A stretch of DNA of 64,000 bases from Panicum virgatum (Eukaryota; Streptophyta; Magnoliopsida; Poales; Poaceae): assembly GCF_016808335.1 (NCBI RefSeq), contig NC_053148.1, forward strand, positions 49,244,930 through 49,308,929. Reading direction: 5' to 3'. This document shows, piece after piece, positions 10,923 to 21,161 of the stretch (its first letter is position 1; each line of letters starts with the position of its first letter). The notes under the pieces are model-generated. The model saw only the letters and a list, made by a program, of their open reading frames with translations, ran no database searches and had not been told where the DNA came from. Made by a program: the position numbers and the translations under genes.

Positions 10923-11252
10923 ACCTGTATAATAAGATTTATTAGAAAAAATTTCAGAACATAAATAACAATATTAAGCATAATAACATTAAGTAATACA
11001 ACAAATACTTAATAAAATACTAAATAAAACATAATGTAATAAACTAATAAATGATGCACAACAAATTACATATCATATAACTTCAATTTCCAATTACAGC
11101 AACAAGGTTGAACATACGTTTGCGCCACACATTACAACAAATATTCGTACGCCCAGACGAAATCAGTTTACGACATATTAGTTCTTAATATTACATAATT
11201 AAACATCGAACATGATTCAATAGCGAATGACACAGATGACAATCGTCATCGA
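10923..11252. other. AT-rich spacer between transposase and PMD gene
   Basis: 330 bp of A/T-rich sequence with no ORF. It must hold the transposase 3' end and the PMD gene promoter, but I see no convincing TATA box. Confidence 0.4.
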
Positions 11253-13324
11253 TCACATAAGGCCATCGTTGTTCGGACGGCGGCCACGACGACCCGTTGC
11301 CTGCGTTGCCGGATTTGGAGCAGCTTCTGATGGGCTCGCTCCATCTGTGCGGCCACCATAACTCAATGCCGTACAATCCTTGTACGTATGGCCCGTCTCA
11401 TGGCACTTCGAGCAGAGGCGGACGTCTCGACCAGCCTCCGATCGATCCATGTTATTTCTAATGCGTTTGTTCTTGCGTCGGCCCACCCCTTGAAACATTT
11501 CTGGATCAGGATCCAGAATGTAAGTTGCATTGTGTTCAGGATCAGTTATGAAGTCTCCTAGGATGCGGAACCCATAAATCTCGTGCCTCCAAGTCATCCA
11601 AATAGTTTCCTTCATGAAGTAATTTGAGACATACATGCGAGGCTGTAGTCCACTAGCTTCAAAACAGGCAGCAGTGACATGTGTGCACGGAAGGTGCAAC
11701 AGCATTGGCTTATGACATGAGCAAACACAAGCATCAGGACGGAGAACACACTCCTGCACATACTTCTCACACTGGCCCCCCATTCGGCCTTTGTCCCTAC
11801 ACATCACCTTGTACCGACGTTCCATAGAGCCAACTGGAGTCACCTGATGTAAACGGGCCTTTTTGAAAGCTGCCTGCATATACTCCGTAACCTTGTATCC
11901 GTAAACTTTGCGATTATCGACCATATCTTTCTGTGCCACAGCGTAACGGTCCCTAAAGTACTCGCAAGTGCGATATAAGAAGAACTCCACGATCCCAACA
12001 AGTGGCAATGATCTTACACCACGCAGCACCCAATTGTATACCTCGGCTAGGTTCATAGTCATTAAACCGTACCTAGCACCTCCTTCATCAAACAGTAAAG
12101 CCCATTTCTCTTTTGGTTCGTGCTCAATCCACTCCGAGAATGTCTTAATTGCCCTTCTACTTTTGCGCCTGACATTCGGACCGTCCAAGCCCACGTCTTC
12201 AAGTGAGACCTGGTCGTCCTCCTCTGTATTGACCGATCTCTTCGCTAGCTCTGCCGTTTGCTTTTTTGTTAGCTCATCCAATTTTTTCCATAGGAAGTTG
12301 AATTTCCTTTCCTAATTCTGGCTGCATAACTGCTTGAACAGCTTCATAAGGGTTTTGTTCTTGAACTGGCTATGAAAGTTTGCCCCCATATGCCTCATGC
12401 ACCACCTACTCTTTAGGTCCGGCCAAAGTGCAGTCCTACTACGCTCAGTAGAACCATTCTGTATGTCATCGATTGCTTGTAATATACCCTTGTGCCGATC
12501 ATGAATCAAACACACGTTCTCTACATCTTTGACAATCATCTGCTTCACCCTCTGCAAAAACCAATACCAAGTATCCCCTGATTCTTTCTCCACAAAGGCA
12601 ATTGCCAAAGGCAACAATTGTCTGTTACCATCAGCTGCAACAGCTGTGAGGATTGTGCGGAAACACCTCAATGCAAGCGCCCAAGGCCAAGAACGACCGT
12701 TGGAGTACCTACTTTCCAGGCTTCTGGGCACATGGATACATTTTCAAGTCGTAGTAGACATATGGTGTGCAGCAATGCCGGCATATTGTGATACGAAGCT
12801 TCATACGTCCCCCACCTCATCTGCAGCGCTTTCTATTTCGCTCTATAAGCTTTGTTGTAGCTAATTTTATATTTAAACTCCTCCTCAACAGCACAAATAA
12901 TTGACTTAGGTTCATAACTAGGATTGTCCACGATCAAAGGGTACATGTAGTTAGCTATGAAACCTGCACTGAGGTTGCGGTGCTGTGGTTCTAATTGCTC
13001 AAGTAGGCATGTGTGATCCACAATTTTTTGACCTCCCAGAAATCCTGCCACTTGCCCATAGAAGCATACACCCTGAAAGGACATTCGCTTCTCACACAAC
13101 GCACGTCATATGTTCTCGGACTGCTCTTGACAACTTTGAACTGTCTTTGCAAAGAGAGAGTCAACCAACGTTTTATAGCTTTCTTCATGTTGTCACTGTT
13201 GGCATACACCGAACCGATGCATACCTCATTTTGCATGTACTTCCAAGGGACCGCTTCACCTTCATTTACACTTAATTTTGAAAAATCATACCTGGACCAG
13301 TTGTGTGGGACATGATAATCTTCG

Positions 13325-13357
<33 letters not shown>

Positions 13358-13940
13358 GAGGAGTCATCATTCATTGCATTGTACTGTTGTTCACCCTCCC
13401 TCTGAAACTCTTCAACTATCTCTGGAATGTTTTCCCCTTCATCAGCCTGACCAGTTGCTTGACGAGGTTCGTGTGCAGCATGTCTATCATCTTCTAAAAT
13501 CTTGAGTTCACCAACTTCTTCATGAGGTTCATGCATCGTCTCGGTTTCTTCCGATACTATATCTCCCTGCCCTTCATGATCCCCGCCCGCTTCAGTTCTA
13601 AAACTAATCTTCTCGAATGCTTGAACAAACAACACAAGCGGTAAGCCTCGGCTACTACTTATATTGATATAGTTCCTCCAGTTTTGCGTCCCTTCAAGCG
13701 GCAATAGCTCCCAAAATACTGGTTCCCTTCGACTGACCACTGCCATGACAGAGATCTCATGTTCATCTCGACTAAGACCGAAAGATTTAAATAGCCAATT
13801 GGATATTGAAATCTAAGTCCTCTCTCTAGCTCGGGGTACTTTTTTGTGATCGAGCTAAACTCTGACAAATCTACCCCTTCAGGACCATATCTAACTTCTC
13901 CTGGCCCATAGAACACTTGAAAATACAAATCATCTGACAT
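11253..13940 (-). pseudogene. mudrA-type MULE transposase, defective
   Basis: The ATG is at 13,940 (MSDDLYFQVFYG). An N-terminal domain is followed by an Asp/Glu-rich stretch, the MuDR DNA-binding region (ending CPFRVYASMGKWQDFWEVKK), the catalytic core, a SWIM zinc finger (CSCHKPMLLHLPCTHV) and a CCHC knuckle (CSKCHETGHTYKDC). Damage: a one-base loss near 13,817, a six-A run at 13,024-13,029 where seven keep the frame, and in-frame TAGs at 12,835-12,833, 12,711-12,709 and 12,314-12,312. There is also a gap near 12,670: GACIEVF runs straight into TILTAVAADGN, so the usual DGTF(L)xGxYxG block with the first catalytic Asp is missing. The second acidic motif (LIHDRHKGI) and WCMRHMGANF remain. 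It cannot encode an active enzyme. Confidence 0.9.
13325..13356. repeat. (CAT/ATC)n microsatellite inside the transposase
   Basis: About ten ATC triplets; on the minus strand they encode the run of Asp in the transposase linker. Length is a multiple of three, so the frame is kept. Confidence 0.9.
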
Positions 13941-14340
13941 GCCTGCCAATATTTACGACAATAATTACTCGTCCTTAGAATTTAATCAACGCTAATAAAT
14001 ATTTCTCCTATTTTTACATCTATCTTAATTGTTTCTCTACAATTTCTATCACTGACATATATTCGTAGGTTTTCTATGTAATATAATATCAAGTAATAAT
14101 ATTTTTATGAGACTAATATGTTTGTTTGAACACATTAATATTAATATATGAAATTATATTCGTATGTAAACTAATATTTTCAATTTCCTATTCTACGATT
14201 TTATATTAAAAATAATTATTTCTAAATCACTAATATTTATTTGAACTATTTCTACATCTAAAACTATATCTAAATCACTAATATTACTAATACTAATCTA
14301 CTAATTATTTTTAACAAAACTAAATCGTAAAATATACCTG
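13941..14340. other. AT-rich region upstream of the transposase
   Basis: 400 bp of very AT-rich sequence without ORFs, probably the transposase promoter and 5' leader. No clear TATA box can be singled out in such A/T-rich DNA. Confidence 0.35.
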
Positions 14341-14343
14341 ACA

Positions 14344-14625
14344 GTGCGCACGGCCGGACGCGCGAGCGAAGGGTGGCTACAGCTCGGCCGGGGAAGGGCG
14401 GCCGGCCAACCCACGGCGCGCGGGGGCCGGGCACAGGCCGTCGCGCTCCGGCCGGGGCGCGGCCCTGACCAGGAGCGATGTGGGTGGCGGAGCGGGCGAG
14501 GGCGGCGGCGCGGGGGACTGAGCGGGTGGGCGGCGGTGAGCGAGGGCGGCGGCGAGAGAGGGCGGCGGCGCGGGGGACTGAGCGGGTGGACGGCGGCGCT
14601 TGAGGAGCCGGGCTGGATTAATGGG
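14344..14625. repeat. GC-rich subterminal block with 60-bp period
   Basis: Abrupt change from AT-rich to GC-rich DNA. The block gcggcgcgggggactgagcg occurs at about 14,505 and again 60 bp later, so there is a near-tandem duplication. The plus-strand ORF across it is low-complexity Arg/Gly and I do not regard it as a gene. Confidence 0.6.
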
Positions 14626-14630
14626 GGGCC

Positions 14631-14854
14631 TTACCGCCGGTTGGTCCGGCGGTAGGTACTTACCGCCGGCTCATCTGGCGGTAAGCGCCACCTACCGCCG
14701 GTTCAACTGGCGGTACGTTCCCGGCCCACCACGGCCCGCTGGCCTGGCTTGCTACCGCCAGTTCAAACGGCGATAGGCTGTCAGCCGGGGCCCACAGCTC
14801 CTACCGCCGGTTCATCTGGCGGTATCTCCTTACCGCCAAATGAACCGGCGGCAT
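14631..14854. repeat. Six imperfect palindromes at the right end of the MULE
   Basis: Copies at about 14,631, 14,659, 14,691, 14,752, 14,801 and 14,829. Each is two arms taccgcc and ggcggta around a short spacer (gttca[t/a]ct and variants), so each can fold into a hairpin; the last copy is inverted. They are the same family as the copy at 314-338. Clustered subterminal repeats are often transposase-binding sites, which is an inference here. Confidence 0.75.
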
Positions 14855-14855
14855 G

Positions 14856-15099
14856 GTGACAATTTTGCAAAAAAAAATTTGATATATATTTTTGATAAAT
14901 TGAAAAACAAATAATATAAAAAAAACTCCTGATCGAGAGACGCAGGAGTGGAGCGCAGGAGTGGCCACTGGGAGCAGCCCAGTCCTGCTCGGACACACGG
15001 CCCAATGTCTTGCAGGCCACGCACGGGCAGCCCAACTAGCGCAGCGGGTACCCACACTCCATAATACCACACGCCTCCGTGCACGCAAGTCAGCCGCCG
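14856..15099. other. Spacer between MULE end and LINE
   Basis: A/T-rich stretch, then a GC-rich stretch, with no recognisable gene. The minus-strand ORFs here have no family features. The start of the LINE cannot be fixed and may lie anywhere between about 15,060 and 15,130. Confidence 0.3.
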
Positions 15100-15309
15100 A
15101 GGGGCGACGGCGATGACCTAAGTTTCTAGGGTTTGGCGACTTCGGCGGCGATCTGTGCCGACGAAGGTTTTCCACCGACACCAATCCTCCTCCTCGCATC
15201 CGGTTGAGTCGTCCTCCGCTCGGGCTGACCAAGGGACTGATCTGACTCAGTTTCCCAGTTTTGGCGGGGTATCGGCTTGATCTGCGGGAGTAGGAATAGG
15301 GGTGGGATC

Positions 15310-15408
15310 ATGGCGGCAGATAAGAAGAAGAAGCAGAATAAGATCAAAGAGGGCACTTGTCCTACTTCATCGGCGGGCTCCGAGTCGGAGTACCGCCGGG
15401 ACCAATGA
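15310..15408 (+). pseudogene. LINE ORF1 remnant
   Basis: A 32-residue frame starting MAADKKKK and ending in TGA that overlaps the ORF2 start (ATGA at 15,405-15,408). Plant LINE ORF1 proteins are usually hundreds of residues with a zinc knuckle. Here the start appears fused directly to the end, so an internal deletion seems to have removed ORF1. Confidence 0.45.
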
Positions 15409-18400
15409 GTTGCTTGAGCTGGAACTGCCATGGCTTGGGTAATGCCGCGATAGTTGGTGAGCTTCGCTATCTTGCGAAGAAGTATGCCCCGACCGTGCTA
15501 TGTGTTTTAGAAACTCAGATTCACAAGACACGGGTGGAGTTGTTAAAGGGTACTCTAGGGTATGATAATTCCTTTGCTGTCAGTAGTTCAGGTCGCAGTG
15601 GTGGCCTTGGTATCTTTTGGAATAATAAAACTAGAGTGGAAATTTTACCGTACTCGCAATATCATATCGATGCAATTGTGACAGAGTATGGGAAGGAGCC
15701 TTGGAGATTGACATGTGTTTATGGTGATGCTCAAACTGCCGAGCGCCATAAGACGTGGGACATGCTGAAATTTATCAAAGCCTCATCGCATCTTCCCTGG
15801 ATGTGCATGGGTGATTTTAATGAAGTGTTGCTGAGGGAGGAGCACCAGGGGGTGCAAGAGCGCAGCCACGCACAGATGACAGGCTTCCATGAGGTGGTGG
15901 ACGTGTGTGGTTTTCGTGACCTCGGTTATGAGGGAAGGAGCTGGACCTTTGAAAAGAGAGTTGCAGGTGGCTCGTACTGCCGAGTTCGACTTGATCGAGC
16001 TCTGGCCACGGCGTATTGGTGCTCGCGCTTTTATGAGGCAAGGGTTTCACACCTTACTGGAGCAGCGTCAGACCACGGCCCAATACTGCTCCGATGGGAG
16101 CTGGATGAGAGTGATCGGAGAAGAAAAAAGAAGAAGATTTTTAGGTACGAGGTGATGTGGGAATCTCATGAAGATTTTATTGCTATGTTGGCTCAAACGT
16201 GGCAGGGAGAAGGGAAGGCACATACTCTGCAGGAGCTAAACGAGAAAGTGGCACGATTGGCGGGTAGTCAGAGCGAATGGGGAGCTCATTCTTTTGGCCA
16301 CGTTCGCCGCGAGCTTAAAGCTTTGAATGAGGAACTGGAAAGGATGAGATCAGACACCACGTGGGCTGGGGGACATTCTCATGCGGAAATTAAAGCGGTG
16401 GAGAGAATTATGGAGTTGAATCACAGAGAAGAAATTATGTGGAAGCAATGCTCCAGAATCACGTGGCTGATGGAAGGTGATAGGAATACTCGCGTCTTTC
16501 ATCTCAGGGCGAGTCAGCAACGCAGAAGAAATTACATCTTCAAACTGAAAAATCTGGATGGTCAGTTCACTAATAATCAAGTGGAGATGGGAGTTATGGC
16601 AACAGATTTCTACAGAACGTTGTACACGTCAGAGGGGACGGTAAATGTGAACCTGGTCCTTGATATGGTTCCAGCCAAGGTGACAGCGGCTATGAATGAG
16701 AGTTTGGTGGCCTCTTTTGATAAAGATGAAATAAAGAGGGCGTTGTTTCAGATGTTTTCCGCTAAAGCGCCAGGGCCTGACAGTTTGCCGGCACATTTCT
16801 TTCAGCGTCATTGGGAGCTCTGTGGTGACGAGGTTACTGAAGTGGTACTTCGCGTCTTGCGAGGTGAGGATGATCTATCTTTGATTAATTGCACGTTCAT
16901 TGTTTTAATACCAAAGGTGGAGAGCCTGGAGGAACTGGGTCAGTTTCGCCCTATTAGCCTATGTAATGTAATATACAAGATAGCTTCAAAGGTGATGGTG
17001 AATAGGATGAAGTCTGTTCTACCGGAGATTATTTCTGAGGAATAGTCGGCTTTTGTTCCAGGCCGACTTATCACAGATAATATAATTACAGCTTATGAGT
17101 GCATGCATTTTATGAAGAAGAAGAGAGCAAGAAATAACAGATTTTGTGCGCTAAAGCTGGACATGAGGAAAGCATATGACCGTGTGGAATGGAGCTATTT
17201 AAAGGCTATAATGATTAAGCTGGGTTTCCACCGGATATGGGTTGAGATGATTATGAAACTGGTCACTACGGTGTCTTTTTCTGTCTTATTCAATGGAGAC
17301 CGTCTAGACAGTTTTGTTCCGACAAGGGGAATCCGTCAGGGAGACCCAATCTCGCCTTACTTGTTCTTGTTAGCAGCGAAGGGCCTTTCGTGCCTGTTAA
17401 AGTCCAAAATCTAGTCATCGAGCCTCAGTGGGATTAAAGTGGCTGCCTTGGCCCCGATGGTTAGCCACTTATTGTTCGCGGATGACAGCCTGCTGTTCTT
17501 CAAGGCAAACAGGGAGAGTGCGGAGACGGTGACGGATGTGTTGAACACATACTACCAGGCCTCGGGTCAGAGGATCAACATGGATAAATCTTCTATACAC
17601 TTCGCCAAGAGGGTGAGTGGCGGCATCAGAGAGGAAATCATGGAGACCCTGGATGTGCACAATGAAGCTCTAAGTGAGAAGTACTTGGAAATGCCCACGG
17701 ATGTTGGTACTGCTACGAATGGAGCTTTCAAGTATCTCAAAGGTAGAGTTTGGAAGAAGGTCCAGGGGTGGATGGAGCAAACACTGTCAGCTGGTGGAAA
17801 GGAAGTGCTCATCAAGGCAGTAGCACAAGTGGTGCCAACCTTCTCCATGTCTTGTTTCTGATTGCCGAGAGGGCTGTGTCAGCATATCGATAGTTTGCTG
17901 CGGGGCTTCTGGTGGGGGAGTAAGGAGGGGAAGAGGAAGACATGCTGGGTAGCATGGGAGGAGATGACAAAACCAAAATATATGGGAGGATTGGGATTCA
18001 GAGATATTGAGCTTTTCCACCTTGCACTGCTTGCGAGACAGGCCTGGCGCATTTTGCAGGAGCCGGCCACTCTCAGCGCGAGGGTGTTGAAGGCAGTTTA
18101 CTTCCCTAATGCAAACTTTCTCGACGCAGAATTTGACCCATCTCCATCCAGAGTTTGGAGAGCTATCATTGACTGCAAGGGAGTTCTGTAGTAGGGTCTG
18201 ATCAAAAGAATTGGAATGGGTGAGAACACAGATGTGTGGAGAACAAATTGGTTACCAAGAGATGGCCTCATGAGGCCGATCTGCTGCTTGAGCAGTACAC
18301 CACCGGCAGTGGTCAGTGAGCTGATCGATCCGGTGAGTTTGTCTTGGGATCTGGATAAGCTGAAATTCCACTTCATACTGATGGACTGGGAGGTAATTAG

Positions 18401-19532
18401 GAGTATACCCCTATCCACTCGAAGACAGGAGGATTTTTGGGCCTGGCACTATGAGAAATCGGGAGTTTTCTCAGTTCGTTCTGCGTACCGAATGTTGGTG
18501 TCTAAACGAGAGCATATGACTGATTGGATTGATCACAACCCAGGTCAGTCAGATGTGAGAGCAAAACATAAGGACTGGACAGATTTATGGAGTGTCAAAG
18601 TTCCTTCCAAAGTTCGAGTCTTTTTCTGGAGACTTGCAAAACAATCGGTCCCGACCGGAGATGTCTGTTATCATAGAAATATGGCGCAGCACAGTAACTG
18701 CTCCATATGTGGAAGGCCGGATTCTTGGCGCCACTCCTTGCTGGAGTGCAACTTGGCCAAGTGTGTCTGGGTTTTGCAAAGTGAACCTGTGCTGGAATTT
18801 CTAAGTCAGGCACAGCATGAGGATGCTTGTGGATGGCTACACGAGGTAGTGGCAAATTTAAGACATGAAGACCTTGTGCGTTTGACAGTCACGATGTGGG
18901 CGATTTGGTACGCTCGAAAGAAAGCCATTCATGAGGAGATGTTCTAAAGCCCGTTATGTACTCATAATTTTATTGAGCGGTTCTTATTAGACCTGGACAC
19001 AGCTACTCCTACGGAGGTAAAACAGAGACAAGGGGAGAGTATCAGGCCTCAGGTGCCGCGCTGGATCCCACCTCCTCGGGGAGTGTTGAAGGTGAATGTT
19101 GATGCAGCCCTATCCAAGAATTTAGATATTGCAGCCATGGCCGCGGTGGCAAGAGATGAAACAGGGATGTTTCTTGGCGCATCAGCTCTGGTTGTTGAGG
19201 GAATTACCTCGCCGGAGGTTGCGGAAGCAATGGCTTGCCGGGAGGGACTTGCTCTCGCAAGCAATCTGGAGCTGCAGAAGATCAGAATTGCCACAGACTG
19301 TGTCAATATGGTGAAGAACATATATGGGCAAGGTATGGGACTTTATGACCATATCGTTATGGAGATCAACGCAGGGGCGGCTCGGTTTGTGGACGCTCAG
19401 TTCGTTCACGAAGGTCGGAATTCTAATGGTGATACTCATAGACTACCTAGAAGTTCGATCTATGAAGCTATAGGATGGCATGTCTGGCTTCTTGCTCCTC
19501 CTGATGGAGTTTGTACCAACTATATTTCTTAA
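15405..19532 (+). pseudogene. LINE ORF2: endonuclease, reverse transcriptase, RNase H; several in-frame stops
   Basis: A single reading frame runs from the ATG at 15,405 to the TAA at 19,532. An apurinic endonuclease domain comes first (LSWNCHGLG, MGDFNEVL, ASDHGPI). The reverse transcriptase follows ([46 protein letters not shown]), then a Cys/His motif region (CSICGRPDSWRHSLLEC). Last is a plant LINE RNase H (VNVDAAL, EAMACREGLA, TDCVN, NGDTHRLPRSS). Stops interrupt it at 17,043 (TAG), 17,412 (TAG), 17,859 (TGA), about 18,189-18,194 (two TAG) and 18,945 (TAA). No frameshift is needed anywhere. Where the family residue is known the stops fit CAG/CAA/CGA changed by C to T. The element encoded reverse transcription of its own RNA at nicked target DNA; this copy cannot. 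Confidence 0.92.
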
Positions 19533-19558
19533 TTGAAGGTGGTACTATCTCAAAAAAA

Positions 19559-21161
19559 AGGAGGCCGAACGGCCGGCCCCTTACATTACAACAACGGAAG
19601 CATGGGAGCGAGACCGCGAGCGAACGGGCGGCCCGATAGGTGAACATACTTCGGGGCCATGATGGGCCGAACGATGCCTTTCTTTTTTTTTGAAGGCATG
19701 GGTCGGTCGATGCTACGACTGAATTGATGGGATCGGTGTGTGTCGTGGAACCTACCTATCTTTCTCAATACTTTTTGCAACTTATCTTTCAATTTTTAAC
19801 ATTCGTACATGGGTTAACAGCTGTTGAATCCACTTCTCAACCCTAGCAGCGGATCCCCTCCTTTCATCCTCCTCCCACCTGCGCCGCCACCGCCACCTTT
19901 AGCAACCCCGCTGCGCTGCACCGCAGGTCTCAGGCCCCGCCGCGCCGCCGCTGGTCCTCAGCTCACGTAGGCTCCGACCCGCCCACCACCGCCGGCCTCC
20001 AATGTCATCCGCAGCTGTCCACATCATCACGTGCTGCCGCCGACCGCTGCCCGCCTGCGCCGCACCACCATCCCTGCCCCACGCCTCCCGCTCCGCTGCC
20101 TAGGCCACCGGAGAAGAAAGCCCAGACCACACATATTAATCAACATTTTAAATATAACTTTTAAACATTTGGTGTTTACAGTTTCAACATTTTGGCTTTC
20201 TAATTTTCAACATTTGAATATTAAATATTGAATATATTTAAGAAAAATATTGTACATGCTTAAGAAAATGTTGAACATTAAATTTACCTCCTTCTAATTG
20301 GGCTAAAATAGGCTTTAAAGATACATAGCTTATTTATCTTCCACACGATAGACATGAGCCCCCCAGTGTGTGCTGCTTATAATTTTTTTTGATACCGGGC
20401 TTATATTTCACATAAAAATTTTGGTGGTTGCAACTCAAAAGGTACAAGAACACCCTTGAACAAAAAGATAACTATAGTTTGGCCCTTGTAAGCTCCCGGT
20501 CTTCCTCGCCACCGACGGTCGGAGCACACTGCTTGAAGCCGATCTGCTTTCCGACGAAGCAACATAGATTTTTGTAGCCATCTTGTGCAGCACGTCACTC
20601 AAACCCAACTTGCTTTGTACACCATGAACGACCCGACTAGAAAGCATCATTAGGTACCGAGAAATCTGACGCCCACAAGAACCAGAACCCCAAAACCACA
20701 GGACACGACGAACCCGAGGGGAAACAAAACCACCATGGAAGGTGGGACTCAGATCCCAACCCGGCTTCTCCGCGAGTTTCTTTTTCTAACTTTTGGATTT
20801 CTCAAAAATCATCAGCATAAGCTGAAACAAACATAACCTATATCTGAACAATCATGTCTGATGTAATCAACCAATACATTGTTTTTCTTGAACATCAAAC
20901 ATAAATGATACACGTTACACAAGTAGTAGTTAGTACTACAGAAGTAGAACACACGAACGATTACATGACAATAATAATACCACGTTGAGCTGGGGCCGTG
21001 GACGAAATTAAACAAGCACGTACGTACGCGGATAGCTGGTTCACCAGTTTATTCGTTACAATACCTTAGTTACGTTACTTGGCGATGAATCATGAATCGA
21101 ACTTGCTTGGAGTGCAGAGATGGACACACTGCAGGCATGGCAATGCAAGACAAGTCTCAGA
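19559..21161. other. Intergenic region downstream of the MADS gene
   Basis: Contains a GC-rich block at 19,840-20,120 with Pro/Arg-rich open frames that look like chance, then A/T-rich DNA. I recognise no gene. The final few hundred bases would include the MADS gene 3' UTR. Confidence 0.4.

Larger units (their letters stand above)
1..14870 (-). mobile_element. Large Mutator-like transposon carrying transposase, PMD and GRF zinc-finger genes (left end outside window)
   Basis: The unit holds a mudrA-type transposase (13,940 to 11,253), a plant mobile domain gene (10,922 to 8,116) and three GRF zinc-finger genes (437-1,024 plus strand; 6,107 to 1,500 and 7,531 to 6,823 minus strand). Both flanks carry one imperfect palindrome family of the form taccgcc(g/a)gtt...ggcggta. 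There are six copies at 14,631-14,854, one at 314-338, and a half copy at bases 1-10. Shared terminal repeats suggest that this is one element. PMD genes associated with Mutator-like elements are known from plants. What I infer is that the zinc-finger genes belong to the same element. Exact termini and target duplications are not visible because the left edge is cut by the window. Confidence 0.6.
15100..19558 (+). mobile_element. L1-type LINE, near full length but decayed
   Basis: A GC-rich 5' leader, an ORF1 remnant, a long ORF2 (endonuclease, reverse transcriptase, RNase H) and a short A-run at 19,551-19,558 define an L1-clade plant LINE. I found no target-site duplication. The 5' limit is approximate. 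Confidence 0.85.

Noticed and set aside
14344..14655. 103-codon plus-strand ORF at the MULE right end
   Set aside because: Arg/Gly-rich peptide from GC-rich subterminal repeats with a 60-bp period; no start context or domain.
14631..14854. Palindromes as ends of a CACTA transposon
   Set aside because: No CACTA/CACTG terminus or CACTA-type transposase is seen, and the same repeat occurs near the left side of the MULE; kept only as an alternative.
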